A stretch of 8,806 nucleotides of DNA from PALSA-1004 sp046596405 (GCA_046596405.1 JBKJMN010000447.1:1-8806); one strand, 5' to 3'; shown: positions 1-5,734, counted from the stretch's first letter. The notes: a model not told the origin generated them from the letters alone. Numbers and translations are program-made.

Positions 1-124
1 TGAGCTGGAGATAAAACGAAGCTGCATCGACCGACGCGAGCGCGCCGGCAGCCGCGACGATCATGACCAGCCCGAGCCATGCAATAAGGCCAAGCGCCTG
101 CCAAAGTTTTGAGCGACAAGTCAT
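1..124 (-). CDS. TspO/MBR-family (tryptophan-rich sensory) protein, N-terminal fragment
   Basis: Only the first 41 codons lie in the window; the gene runs off the left edge. Translation from ATG at 124 gives a short basic N-terminus, one hydrophobic segment (about residues 8-30, LGLIAWLGLVMIVAAAGALA) and then ASVDAASFYLQL. Bacterial TspO/MBR proteins have this layout: first membrane helix, then a short loop with a W/FY..L motif before the conserved proline/tryptophan stretch, which here would lie off the edge. TspO proteins are small five-helix membrane proteins that bind porphyrins and related tetrapyrroles. There is no clear ribosome binding site; the ATG lies 17 nt after a GTTAGGC motif (148-142) that could be an integron attC end. 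Identification rests on a short N-terminus, so another small membrane protein cannot be excluded. Confidence 0.65.
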   Translation of the reverse strand, partial: MTCRSKLWQALGLIAWLGLVMIVAAAGALASVDAASFYLQL

Positions 125-141
125 GTTGCGGCTCTGGTGGA

Positions 142-210
142 GCCTAACGTTGCGCTAACCGGCGCATGCAAGTTTTTCGCGTGCGTCCGTTGTCGAGCAG
201 CGGGTTAGCG
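142..210 (-). other. Candidate degenerate attC recombination site between toxin and TspO genes
   Basis: Read on the minus strand, this stretch begins with CGCTAAC, which includes the toxin stop codon, and ends with GTTAGGC, an exact match to the integron core site GTTRRRY. CTAAC at the left end can pair with GTTAG at the right end, and GCTAACC (209-203) is an exact inverted repeat of GGTTAGC (160-154). The length of 69 nt is normal for attC sites. It follows a cassette-sized gene pair on the same strand and a new ATG begins 17 nt later, as in cassette arrays. The left box departs from RYYYAAC at its first two positions and the inner stem is imperfect, so this is a suggestion only. Confidence 0.3.
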
Positions 211-215
211 TGCAC
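204..215. repeat. 12-bp perfect inverted repeat, left arm (toxin 3' end)
   Basis: GTTAGCGTGCAC here is the exact reverse complement of GTGCACGCTAAC at 754-765. The arm contains the toxin stop codon (205-207). The two arms bracket the toxin-antitoxin pair with 538 nt between them. It may be the remains of recombination-site ends or a pair of regulator binding sites; the sequence alone does not decide. Confidence 0.55.
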
Positions 216-510
216 TGCCCGAGCGACGTGGCCAAACGGCTGGATTGCGGGATTGATGAAGAGTCGCGAGCACAGCGACCTGATCAGGCCGCACGACGTA
301 GAAGACGATATACGGAAAACGTGACACGACCGCCCTGCGGACATCGCGATAGAAAAACGGAAATCCTTCAGGAAGACTGCAAACTGTATCGAGTCGCTCG
401 CGTAGCGACACAAGAAACTCTTCCCCGAGACCAAGCCGTTGTGACTCGTACCAGTCGAAAATGGATTGAATGTCACTTTCAGCACGAGAACGAAGAATGA
501 ACCGCCTCAT
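205..510 (-). CDS. RelE/ParE-family toxin of a type II toxin-antitoxin system
   Basis: This is a 101-aa protein with the compact RelE/ParE fold pattern. The N-terminal RSRAESDIQSIFDWYESQ (residues 8-25) matches the family's alpha-helical opening, where alternating acidic and aromatic residues follow a basic beta strand. The middle part has SLPEGFPFFYRDVRRAVVSRFPYIVFYVV (residues 50-78), the usual run of basic residues followed by a hydrophobic 'FPYIVFY' strand. The end has VAVLATLHQSRNP, the family's C-terminal strand with 'HQSRNP'. Family members either cleave mRNA on the ribosome (RelE) or poison gyrase (ParE); the sequence does not settle which. The ATG at 510 overlaps the antitoxin stop by ATGA, so translation is probably coupled. 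Both toxin and antitoxin look intact. Confidence 0.9.
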   Translation of the reverse strand: MRRFILRSRAESDIQSIFDWYESQRLGLGEEFLVSLRERLDTVCSLPEGFPFFYRDVRRAVVSRFPYIVFYVVRPDQVAVLATLHQSRNPAVWPRRSGSAR

Positions 511-734
511 GCGGCTCGGCGGATTCTCGCAAAGACCTCTTCGAGGGTTGCGCCGGAGTCTGGATCGGCCTCGAACTCGGCAAGTCGGCGATCGAGCTCA
601 TCCATTTGCCACTGAGTCAGCGGCAATGCGTCGGGAACCGAAGAAATACTGTCCCAGATAGCTTCGACCAAGCGGACGCGTTCCGCAACGGGAAGCGCGA
701 GAATCTCGGCGACGAGTTCATGTTTCATGTGCAT
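507..734 (-). CDS. Antitoxin, 'putative addiction module component' (Unstab_antitox/TIGR02574 type)
   Basis: This is a 75-aa acidic protein. The segment EILALPVAERVRLVEAIWDSI (residues 9-29) is the hallmark of the small 'addiction module component' family, followed by the family's LTQWQMDELDRRLAEFEADPDSG (about residues 39-61) and a short helical tail. These antitoxins sit directly upstream of RelE/ParE toxins and neutralise them by direct binding, usually also repressing the shared promoter. Two in-frame ATGs are possible: 734 and 728 (MHMKH). Neither has a recognisable Shine-Dalgarno sequence, and a perfect TATAAT lies only 11 nt upstream of the first, so the mRNA may have almost no leader. 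The gene precedes the toxin with a 4-nt overlap. Confidence 0.88.
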   Translation of the reverse strand: MHMKHELVAEILALPVAERVRLVEAIWDSISSVPDALPLTQWQMDELDRRLAEFEADPDSGATLEEVFARIRRAA

Positions 735-744
735 AGCGTATCAC
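729..744. promoter_or_regulatory. Possible operator: imperfect palindrome over the antitoxin start
   Basis: The sequence GTGCATAGCGTATCAC consists of GTG-c-ATA and TAT-CAC arms around GCG, a palindrome with one bulged base. It overlaps the antitoxin start codon and the predicted transcription start region. Antitoxins of this class commonly repress their own promoter, so this is a natural candidate binding site, but no binding motif for this family is known to me. Confidence 0.25.
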
Positions 745-745
745 C

Positions 746-751
746 ATTATA
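746..751 (-). promoter_or_regulatory. -10 element (TATAAT) of the toxin-antitoxin promoter
   Basis: The minus strand reads TATAAT, a perfect sigma-70 -10 hexamer, ending 11 nt before the antitoxin ATG at 734. No good -35 hexamer is found at 16-18 nt upstream (best candidates around 768-775 are poor). The right arm of the 12-bp inverted repeat (754-765) sits directly upstream, in the would-be spacer, where a bound protein could affect transcription. Confidence 0.5.
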
Positions 752-753
752 TT

Positions 754-765
754 GTGCACGCTAAC
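754..765. repeat. 12-bp perfect inverted repeat, right arm (toxin-antitoxin promoter)
   Basis: GTGCACGCTAAC is the exact reverse complement of positions 204-215. It lies 2 nt upstream of the TATAAT of the antitoxin promoter and overlaps the right-hand end of the candidate attC site at 759-821. Confidence 0.55.
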
Positions 766-821
766 GTGGAAATCAGCGGACGGCGCTTTTTGCCGGTCCG
801 GACTGGATTGATTGGTTAGAT
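759..821 (-). other. Candidate attC recombination site upstream of the toxin-antitoxin pair
   Basis: On the minus strand this 63-nt stretch opens with ATCTAAC, an exact match to the inverse core RYYYAAC, and closes with GTTAGCG, which matches GTTRRRY except at its last two bases. It can fold as an attC site should: CTAAC pairs with GTTAG; there is an unpaired spacer of 5 nt on each side (CAATC and TCCAC); then AAT-C-CAG pairs with CTG-ATT leaving one bulged C; then GGAC-C-GGC pairs with GCC-GTCC around an AAAAAGC loop. A bulged base in the left inner box is a defining trait of attC sites. Length and orientation also fit. The mismatched GTTAGCG end and the absence of an integrase keep this a hypothesis. 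Confidence 0.35.
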
Positions 822-938
822 TCGCTTTCTGCACAATTTTTTACGGAGAGCTGCGGATTCGCGGAGAGAAAACTTTTCGCCTCTGCGACTTTCGCTTCAA
901 ATGTTTCCCGCATTCCCCTCTCAGTTGACGTCGCACTG

Positions 939-964
939 GCGTCTAGCGGCGGCACACTAGACGC
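939..964. repeat. Small perfect hairpin (8-bp stem, 10-nt loop)
   Basis: GCGTCTAG (939-946) is the reverse complement of CTAGACGC (957-964), separated by CGGCGGCACA. No T-tract follows on either strand, so it is not an intrinsic terminator. Function unknown. Confidence 0.4.
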
Positions 965-1039
965 GTCCAAATCTGATTGAAGCAAGGCAGAGACAAGCGC
1001 GGCTGCACATCGATTATTCCCCTTCGCAATTACCTTCAG

Positions 1040-1189
1040 CTATCCGAGATGTTCGATGATCCTGACGCTGAGCGATGCAGTACGATCAAACAATGTTGGG
1101 CGAGGAAAAAACGTATCCCAGGCATAAATGCCCGCTCCAGCCCCCGCGACTAGGCCGCAAAGGAAGACGATCGTCCTATTCGAGAGCAT
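1040..1189 (-). CDS. Possible small single-pass membrane peptide (hypothetical)
   Basis: From ATG at 1189 the frame encodes 49 aa: a short basic start (MLSNR), one hydrophobic glycine/alanine-rich stretch TIVFLCGLVAGAGAGIYAW (residues 6-24) that could span a membrane, and a 25-residue tail with FFPRP and a helix-like end. The frame stays open upstream to a GTG at 1291 (83 aa), but that extra part looks non-coding. A 22-codon frame starting at MSTKSS ends just past this ATG, so translation could be coupled, though no good Shine-Dalgarno sequence is seen. I recognise no family. The single clean membrane segment is the only positive sign; it could be a chance frame. Confidence 0.28.
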   Translation of the reverse strand: MLSNRTIVFLCGLVAGAGAGIYAWDTFFPRPTLFDRTASLSVRIIEHLG

Positions 1190-1417
1190 GTTCAGCGAAT
1201 CTACGTGTATTGGGTGACAATTTAGATGACGATTTCGTAGACATTTTATCAGCTCATTTAGTCGACTTCGACAGTCGCTATCGGGCCACACTTATGACAA
1301 AAGCGATACACCGTCATAAACGGCTCGAATGTTAACGTTACGCTATACCCCGCTGCGTAATGCGAGCGTCATGAAACGTGATAGCGCTGTCTTACATTGA
1401 CCCGCGGCGATTGGTTT

Positions 1418-2380
1418 TTACTCAGCCTTGATACCGACGTCTTTGATGACCTTGCCCCACTTCGCCGATTCCTGGCGGATGAACATTGCGTAGTCTTCCG
1501 GCCGCCCGCCCACGAGGTCGGCGCCGATTGCCGCCAGTTGTTCGCGCACGTCAGGTGCATTGAATGTACGCAGCAGCTCGCGATTCAGAATCTCAATACT
1601 TTGCTTCGGCGTGCCCGCTGGAACAAAGAAGCCGTTCCAGACTACACCGTCGATGCCGGGCAGCCCAGCCTCCGCGATGGTCGGCACGTCCGGAAACGCG
1701 GCAATCCGTTTGGGACCGGCGACCGCGAGGCCGCGCAGCTTGCCGGAGCGCAGGTGCGCAGCCACCGCAATCGGATTGAGATACGCCGTCATGATCTGCC
1801 CGCCGAGCAGGTCGGGCACTTCAGCGCCGACTGATTTGTAAGGCACGTCGAGCACGCGCGTGCCGCTTTTGAATTTGATCCACTCGCCGAGCAACTGAGT
1901 AATGCTGCCGGGGCCCGCCGACGCGTACGTGAGAAAAGCCGGCTTGGCTTTTGCAAGCTGAAGGTATTCCTGCAGCGTGTTCGCGGGAACCGATGGATGC
2001 ACGACCATCACGAGCGGGGTCGACGTAAAGTGCACGACAGCAACCAGTTCCTGATTGAGCCGGCAGCACGATTGCGGATGCAGCGCGTCGTTGATAGCGT
2101 TGTTGATCAGGCCATACAAAAGCGTATGGCCGTCGGGCGTCGCCCTCGCCGCGAGTTGGGTTGCGATGGTGCCGTTCGCGCCCGGGCGGTTGTCGACGAT
2201 GACCGGCTGGCCGACTGCGTCGCTCAACTTAGGCGCAATCTGGCGCACGCGCACGTCGGGCGCGCTGCCGGCAATCGTCGGCACGAGGATACGGATCGGC
2301 TTGGAAGGGAAGTTTTGTCCGAACGCGAAACTGCAGCACGCCCACCAGAAAAAAAAGGCCACAATCTTGTGCGCTGTCAT
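1418..2380 (-). CDS. Bug/TctC-family periplasmic solute-binding receptor (copy 1)
   Basis: This is a 320-aa secreted receptor of the tripartite tricarboxylate transporter (TTT) class. It has a signal peptide (residues 1 to about 21, with an FFFWW hydrophobic core) and the family's landmarks in order: PIRILVP (28-34), VDNRPGANG (62-70), VHPSVPA (127-133), SAGPGSITQLLGE (154-166), PYKSVGAEVPDLLGGQI (180-196), DVPTIAEAGLPG (231-242) and FVPAGTP (252-258). Such proteins capture organic acids and pass them to a TctA/TctB permease; none is encoded here. The ATG at 2380 has a strong GGGGGAG ribosome binding site 5 nt away. The first pocket loop, usually rich in PGG, reads PTIAGSAPD (34-42), and SCC replaces the usual sequence near residue 105, so ligand choice may differ from the other two copies. 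It is the last gene of the cluster. Confidence 0.93.
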   Translation of the reverse strand: MTAHKIVAFFFWWACCSFAFGQNFPSKPIRILVPTIAGSAPDVRVRQIAPKLSDAVGQPVIVDNRPGANGTIATQLAARATPDGHTLLYGLINNAINDALHPQSCCRLNQELVAVVHFTSTPLVMVVHPSVPANTLQEYLQLAKAKPAFLTYASAGPGSITQLLGEWIKFKSGTRVLDVPYKSVGAEVPDLLGGQIMTAYLNPIAVAAHLRSGKLRGLAVAGPKRIAAFPDVPTIAEAGLPGIDGVVWNGFFVPAGTPKQSIEILNRELLRTFNAPDVREQLAAIGADLVGGRPEDYAMFIRQESAKWGKVIKDVGIKAE

Positions 2381-2399
2381 GCGTCTCCCCCGCGTATTG

Positions 2400-2418
2400 C
2401 TTCAGTGCAAAGCTGAAG
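2400..2418. repeat. Short hairpin between hydrolase and receptor copy 1
   Basis: CTTCAG (2400-2405) and CTGAAG (2413-2418) form a 6-bp stem with a 7-nt loop in the 53-nt gap between the two genes. No T-run follows on the coding (minus) strand, so it is not a convincing terminator; it could adjust mRNA stability between the genes. Confidence 0.3.
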
Positions 2419-2433
2419 TGTTTTGTCAGTTTG

Positions 2434-3312
2434 CTACTTCTTCGCCATCGTCGATTTGCCGAGCGATCTCACGTCGCGCGGTTTCCAGCGGCCGCTGTCG
2501 ACCTGCGCCAGGAACTCCGCCGTGATGCGGTTGAAGAGCGCCGGCTCCTCGAGATTGACGGCGTGGCCCGTGCCCGCGACGACGGTGAGCGTCGCCGACG
2601 GACACACGCGCTTGATAAAAATGCCGGGCTCGAGGCAGTTGTCGTCTTCGTCGCCGCTCACCATGTGCAGCGGTACCTTGAGCTGCCGCAGCTTGCGCTC
2701 GAGGCTATAGATCGTCGGCCGCTTGCCCTGGCAGCCGGTCAGCGTGTTGGCCGAGCCGAGCGCCGAATGCTTGGCAAACTCGGCGCAGAAATGCGCGAAA
2801 GCGCGCGGATCCTTGTTCTGGAACTGCACGCGCGACGGGCCGACCTGGTAGGGCCTGATCGCCTCCTTGGTGCCGAGCTCGAGGAAGCGTTTGATCATGA
2901 CGTCGTTGTCGCGCATGAACTGGGCCCGCTTGTCCGGGTCGGAGCCGAAGCCTACGCCGATGGCGGTCAGCGACAGCGCCATGCGCGGATAATTAAGGCC
3001 GAAGTGCACGGTCGCATAGCCGCCCATCGAGCAGCCGATGACATGCGCTTTGCGGATCTTGAGATGGCGCATCACGTTGGCGACGTCGTCGGTGGCGATC
3101 GCCTGTGAATACTTCGTCGCGGACTTCGGCACGTCCGACGGCGGATAGCCGCGCGCGTTGAATGCGACGCAGCGATAGCGCCGGCTGAAGTAGCGGATCT
3201 GGTCTTCCCAGCCATACAGGTCGTCGGCGAATTCGTGCACGAACACAATAGGGACGCCGCGGCCGGCTTCTTCGTAATAGAGTTTGACGCCGTTCGAATC
3301 TGCGTAAGGCAT
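2434..3312 (-). CDS. Alpha/beta-fold hydrolase (enol-lactonase/ring-cleavage hydrolase-like)
   Basis: This 292-aa cytoplasmic enzyme, with no signal peptide, has a complete alpha/beta-hydrolase catalytic set. The nucleophile elbow is GCSMGGY with Ser95, the acid is in VSGDEDD (Asp221 or Asp224), and the histidine is His250 in GTGHAVNLEEP. The oxyanion loop follows strand 3 as PIVFVHEFADD (21-31), and the FNARGYPPSD segment (51-60) is the usual post-strand-4 motif. The closest functional groups are PcaD-type enol-lactonases and C-C bond hydrolases for aromatic ring-fission products, but the family is broad and substrate cannot be read from the sequence. Start ATG 3312 has GGAG about 6 nt upstream. 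It lies 59 nt after the MmgE/PrpD gene, consistent with one operon for organic acid breakdown. Confidence 0.92.
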   Translation of the reverse strand: MPYADSNGVKLYYEEAGRGVPIVFVHEFADDLYGWEDQIRYFSRRYRCVAFNARGYPPSDVPKSATKYSQAIATDDVANVMRHLKIRKAHVIGCSMGGYATVHFGLNYPRMALSLTAIGVGFGSDPDKRAQFMRDNDVMIKRFLELGTKEAIRPYQVGPSRVQFQNKDPRAFAHFCAEFAKHSALGSANTLTGCQGKRPTIYSLERKLRQLKVPLHMVSGDEDDNCLEPGIFIKRVCPSATLTVVAGTGHAVNLEEPALFNRITAEFLAQVDSGRWKPRDVRSLGKSTMAKK

Positions 3313-3371
3313 GAGTTGCTCCGCTGGGAAATTGTGGCGAATCGTGGGCGCGATATTACTACAGGGCGCCG

Positions 3372-4727
3372 CTAGACTGTCGAAGCGGGCGCGGGCACGG
3401 TCGCCTGCGCGAGCGCTGCCGCGTCGCTGACGTTATCGAACGACCATAGCAATGCGATCGCGTCGTGCGCATTGCAGGTCGAATGTCCCCAGGCGGCGAG
3501 TGATTTGAACTTGTCTTCGATATCGGTATCGCTCATCGGGCGGGCAAGACTGCCGCGCGCATGCGCCACGAACGCCCGATGCTTAACGCCGCTGCTGAGC
3601 GTGACCGCGACGTCGGCGGCGTCGGCCGGCATGGCTTCGTCCACGGTCGGCACGACCCGCGCACGCAATGCGATGAGCGCAGGATCGATCGCGCACGCAT
3701 CGGTGAACTCCCTAACGCCGACTGCGCCGAATATGCAGGCTGCCGCGGCGCAATGGTGCACCGACAGCTTCGCTTCGAGTCCGTCGCGCGGGGCTGGATT
3801 TCCCATCAGCTGCATGACGAGCGGATGCACCCGCAGTTCAATGCGCTCGATCGAGTCCGGTGCGATCGCGTGCGCAGCGCGTAAATCGAGGCAGCCGTCG
3901 ATGACCGGATGCCCGACGATTCCGCACGGGTAAGGCTTGTAGGCATTTTCCATCAGCTCCCAGCTTGCGCCGAGCCCGGCGCCGATTGCGTGCAGGTCGC
4001 AACGCGACGACAGCACGTGTGCAAAGCCGCGCGGGGCTTCGAGGGCGCGCTCAGAACTCGTGTAACCCTTCCGGGCGAGCAATGCGGCGGTCAAGCCGTT
4101 ACGTGCCGCATGGCCCATGTTGAAGCACTTGCTCATGCTGCCGTGCACCGCCGTCAGCCCGGCCGCCTGCGTCGCGGCGATGCCGAGCGCCCATGTCATT
4201 TGTTGTTCATTGAGGTTCAACAGTTTGCCGCAGGCGACCGCCGCGCCGAACACGCCGCACGTCGAGGTGATATGCCAGCCTGCGTTGTAATGCTCCGGCG
4301 ACACGGCGAGACCGATCCGGCATTCGGCTTCGACGCCGAGAATAAAGGCGTGCAGAAATTGGGCTCCGGTCACGGGCACGTGCTCGGCCAACGCGGTCAG
4401 CGCAGCGGCCACCGGTACCGTCGGGTGGATCACCGTGCGCAGATGGGTGTCGTCGAAGTCGAGTGCATTGGAACCGATCGCATTGACCAGCGCCGCGTTG
4501 AGTATGTCGAGGCGCTCGCGGCGGCCGAGCACGGTCGCCTGCGGCGGACCGGCAAATTCACGCACCGCCGCCAGTGCAGTGCCGGCTGCCGCATCGGTGC
4601 AGCCGCCGAGCGCGCAACCGATCCAGTTGAGCAGCGCGCGCTTCGCTTCGTGCCGGACTTCGCGCGGCAACTCCGTCCAGCGGGAATCGACGACGAAGCG
4701 CGCGAGCTCGCGGCTGACTTCCCTCAT
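3372..4727 (-). CDS. MmgE/PrpD-family protein (2-methylcitrate dehydratase-like)
   Basis: This 451-aa protein spans the usual length of the MmgE/PrpD family. Landmarks in order: ALLNWIGCALGG near 31-42, ALDFDDTHLRTVIHPTVPVAAAL (88-110), GWHITSTCGVFGAA (150-163), LGIAATQAAGL (181-191) and MSKCFNMGHAARNGLTAALLA (198-218). Known members dehydrate 2-methylcitrate in the propionate pathway, or act as cis-aconitate decarboxylase or iminodisuccinate epimerase; many catabolic-cluster paralogues have undetermined substrates. No other methylcitrate-cycle gene is nearby, so I do not assign PrpD itself. I chose ATG 4727 because it overlaps the upstream receptor stop as ATGA and begins the conserved domain; the frame remains open further upstream (to 5090) only as read-through under the receptor gene. 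The GC-rich C-terminal tail ends PAPASTV. Confidence 0.92.
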   Translation of the reverse strand: MREVSRELARFVVDSRWTELPREVRHEAKRALLNWIGCALGGCTDAAAGTALAAVREFAGPPQATVLGRRERLDILNAALVNAIGSNALDFDDTHLRTVIHPTVPVAAALTALAEHVPVTGAQFLHAFILGVEAECRIGLAVSPEHYNAGWHITSTCGVFGAAVACGKLLNLNEQQMTWALGIAATQAAGLTAVHGSMSKCFNMGHAARNGLTAALLARKGYTSSERALEAPRGFAHVLSSRCDLHAIGAGLGASWELMENAYKPYPCGIVGHPVIDGCLDLRAAHAIAPDSIERIELRVHPLVMQLMGNPAPRDGLEAKLSVHHCAAAACIFGAVGVREFTDACAIDPALIALRARVVPTVDEAMPADAADVAVTLSSGVKHRAFVAHARGSLARPMSDTDIEDKFKSLAAWGHSTCNAHDAIALLWSFDNVSDAAALAQATVPAPASTV

Positions 4728-5734
4728 TCGATCTTGAGCCCTGCCGCTTTGACGACTTGCGCCCACTTGGGTATCTCGGCTTTGATGAACGCCGCAAAAT
4801 GCTGCGGCGTATCGCCGACGGCGTCGGCGCCCATGATCGTCAAGCGCTCTTTCACATCGGGCAGCGCCAGCGCACCTACTACTGCGCCATGCAATTTGGT
4901 CACGATAGCCGGCGGCGTCCCGGCGGGGACGAACAGACCGTTCCAGCCCACGATCTGGTAACCGCGCAGGCCCGCCTCGTCGAGCGTCGGCAGCTCGGGC
5001 AACAGCGGCGAACGCTTCAAATCGGTGACTGCGAGCGCGCGCAGCTTGCCCGACTTGGCGAAGGGCAACGTACCCGGAATGTTTTCGCACATGAACTGGA
5101 TTTGCCCACCGACGAGATCGGCCAGCGCGGGCGCCCCGCCTTTGTACGGGATGTGGGTCATCTGCAGGCCGGTCATGGTCTTGATCATTTCGCCGGCGAG
5201 ATGCGGTGTCGTGCCGGGGCCGCCGGAGCCGAAATTGAGCTTGCCCGGATTGGCTTTCGCGTACGCGATGAATTCAGCCACCGATTTCGCCGGCACCGAT
5301 GGATGCACGACGAGCATCAGCGGCGCCGACGCGACCATGGTGACGGGAACAAAATCTTTTACTGTGTCGTAGGGCAGCTTGCTGAACAAGCTTGGGTTGA
5401 CCGAAAACGTGAGGCTCATCATCAAGAGCGTGTAGCCGTCCGGTTGCGCCTTGGCGACGATGTCGGTGCCGATGATGCCCGATGCGCCGGGCCGGTTGTC
5501 AACGATGACCTGCTGCGCAAAACTGTCCGTCAGTTTTTGCGCCACCAGCCGCGCCATGATGTCGTTGGAGCCGGCGCCGGCCGCGAACGGCACCACCATG
5601 CGCACGGATTTCGCCGGATAGGCCTGTCCTGAGCCTCCTGAGCTTTTGTCGAAGGACGAAGCGGGTTGTGCCGCAGCGGGCGCAGCAAACGTCAGCAGCA
5701 ACAGCGACGACAGCAAATGCAACGGGCGATTCAT
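4724..5734 (-). CDS. Bug/TctC-family periplasmic solute-binding receptor (copy 2)
   Basis: This is a 336-aa receptor. The signal peptide LHLLSSLLLLTFAAPAAAQ (5-23) is followed by an unusual linker SSFDKSSGGSGQA (26-38), encoded by a genomic repeat (5625-5660), then the canonical fold: VRMVVPFAAGAGSND (44-58), VDNRPGASGIIGTD (78-91), YTLLMMS (101-107), LPYDTVKDFVPV (120-131), VHPSVPA (143-149), GSGGPGTTPHLAGE (169-182), PYKGGAPALADLVGGQI (196-212), LPTLDEAGLRGYQ (248-260) and FVPAGTPP (268-275). It binds an organic acid in the periplasm; partner TctA/TctB are not in the window. I prefer ATG 5734 (GAGG 6 nt upstream) to ATG 5767, which lacks a ribosome binding site. The stop overlaps the MmgE/PrpD start (ATGA), tying the two together and hinting that the receptor's ligand, or a derivative of it, is that enzyme's substrate. 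Confidence 0.94.
   Translation of the reverse strand: MNRPLHLLSSLLLLTFAAPAAAQPASSFDKSSGGSGQAYPAKSVRMVVPFAAGAGSNDIMARLVAQKLTDSFAQQVIVDNRPGASGIIGTDIVAKAQPDGYTLLMMSLTFSVNPSLFSKLPYDTVKDFVPVTMVASAPLMLVVHPSVPAKSVAEFIAYAKANPGKLNFGSGGPGTTPHLAGEMIKTMTGLQMTHIPYKGGAPALADLVGGQIQFMCENIPGTLPFAKSGKLRALAVTDLKRSPLLPELPTLDEAGLRGYQIVGWNGLFVPAGTPPAIVTKLHGAVVGALALPDVKERLTIMGADAVGDTPQHFAAFIKAEIPKWAQVVKAAGLKIE
5625..5660. repeat. Dispersed 'TCCTGAGC...GTCGAAGGAC' repeat inside the receptor copy 2 gene
   Basis: The plus strand carries TCCTGAGCC (5627-5635) duplicated as TCCTGAGCT (5636-5644), followed by GTCGAAGGACGAA (5648-5660). GTCC (5626-5629) and GGAC (5654-5657) form the ends of an inverted repeat. From memory, a very similar sequence is a common dispersed intergenic element in proteobacteria; here it is in frame within a gene and supplies the serine/glycine linker after the signal peptide. 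No copy-number data are available from this window. Confidence 0.55.

Larger units (their letters stand above)
735..1417. other. Gene-poor, A/T-richer stretch of about 680 nt
   Basis: No confident protein gene was found here. It holds the toxin-antitoxin promoter, the candidate attC site (759-821), an 8-bp-stem hairpin (939-964), a possible 49-aa membrane peptide (1040-1189), and CGCTAT/ATAGCG inverted halves (about 1343-1387) just after the end of the adjacent receptor gene. An open frame on the minus strand from TTG at 985 to 773 (70 aa) has no homology I recognise, no proper start signal, and runs straight through the candidate attC site, so I do not call it a gene. Confidence 0.5.

Noticed and set aside
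144..485. 113-codon open frame on the minus strand overlapping the toxin gene
   Set aside because: It is out of frame with the clearly recognisable RelE/ParE toxin and has no family features.
773..985. 70-codon minus-strand frame in the gene-poor stretch
   Set aside because: It begins at TTG without a ribosome binding site; the alternative ATG has GAGGGG only 1 nt away. It has no recognisable fold and runs through the candidate attC site.
2431..3108. Long plus-strand open frames opposite the hydrolase, MmgE/PrpD and receptor genes
   Set aside because: They are arginine- and alanine-rich antisense shadows produced by high third-position GC, without signals or family resemblance.
4728..5090. 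Extension of the MmgE/PrpD frame up to an ATG at 5090 (572 aa)
   Set aside because: The extra 121 residues are arginine-rich and lie under the receptor copy 2 gene in another frame; the family domain starts at 4727, where the ATGA overlap is found.
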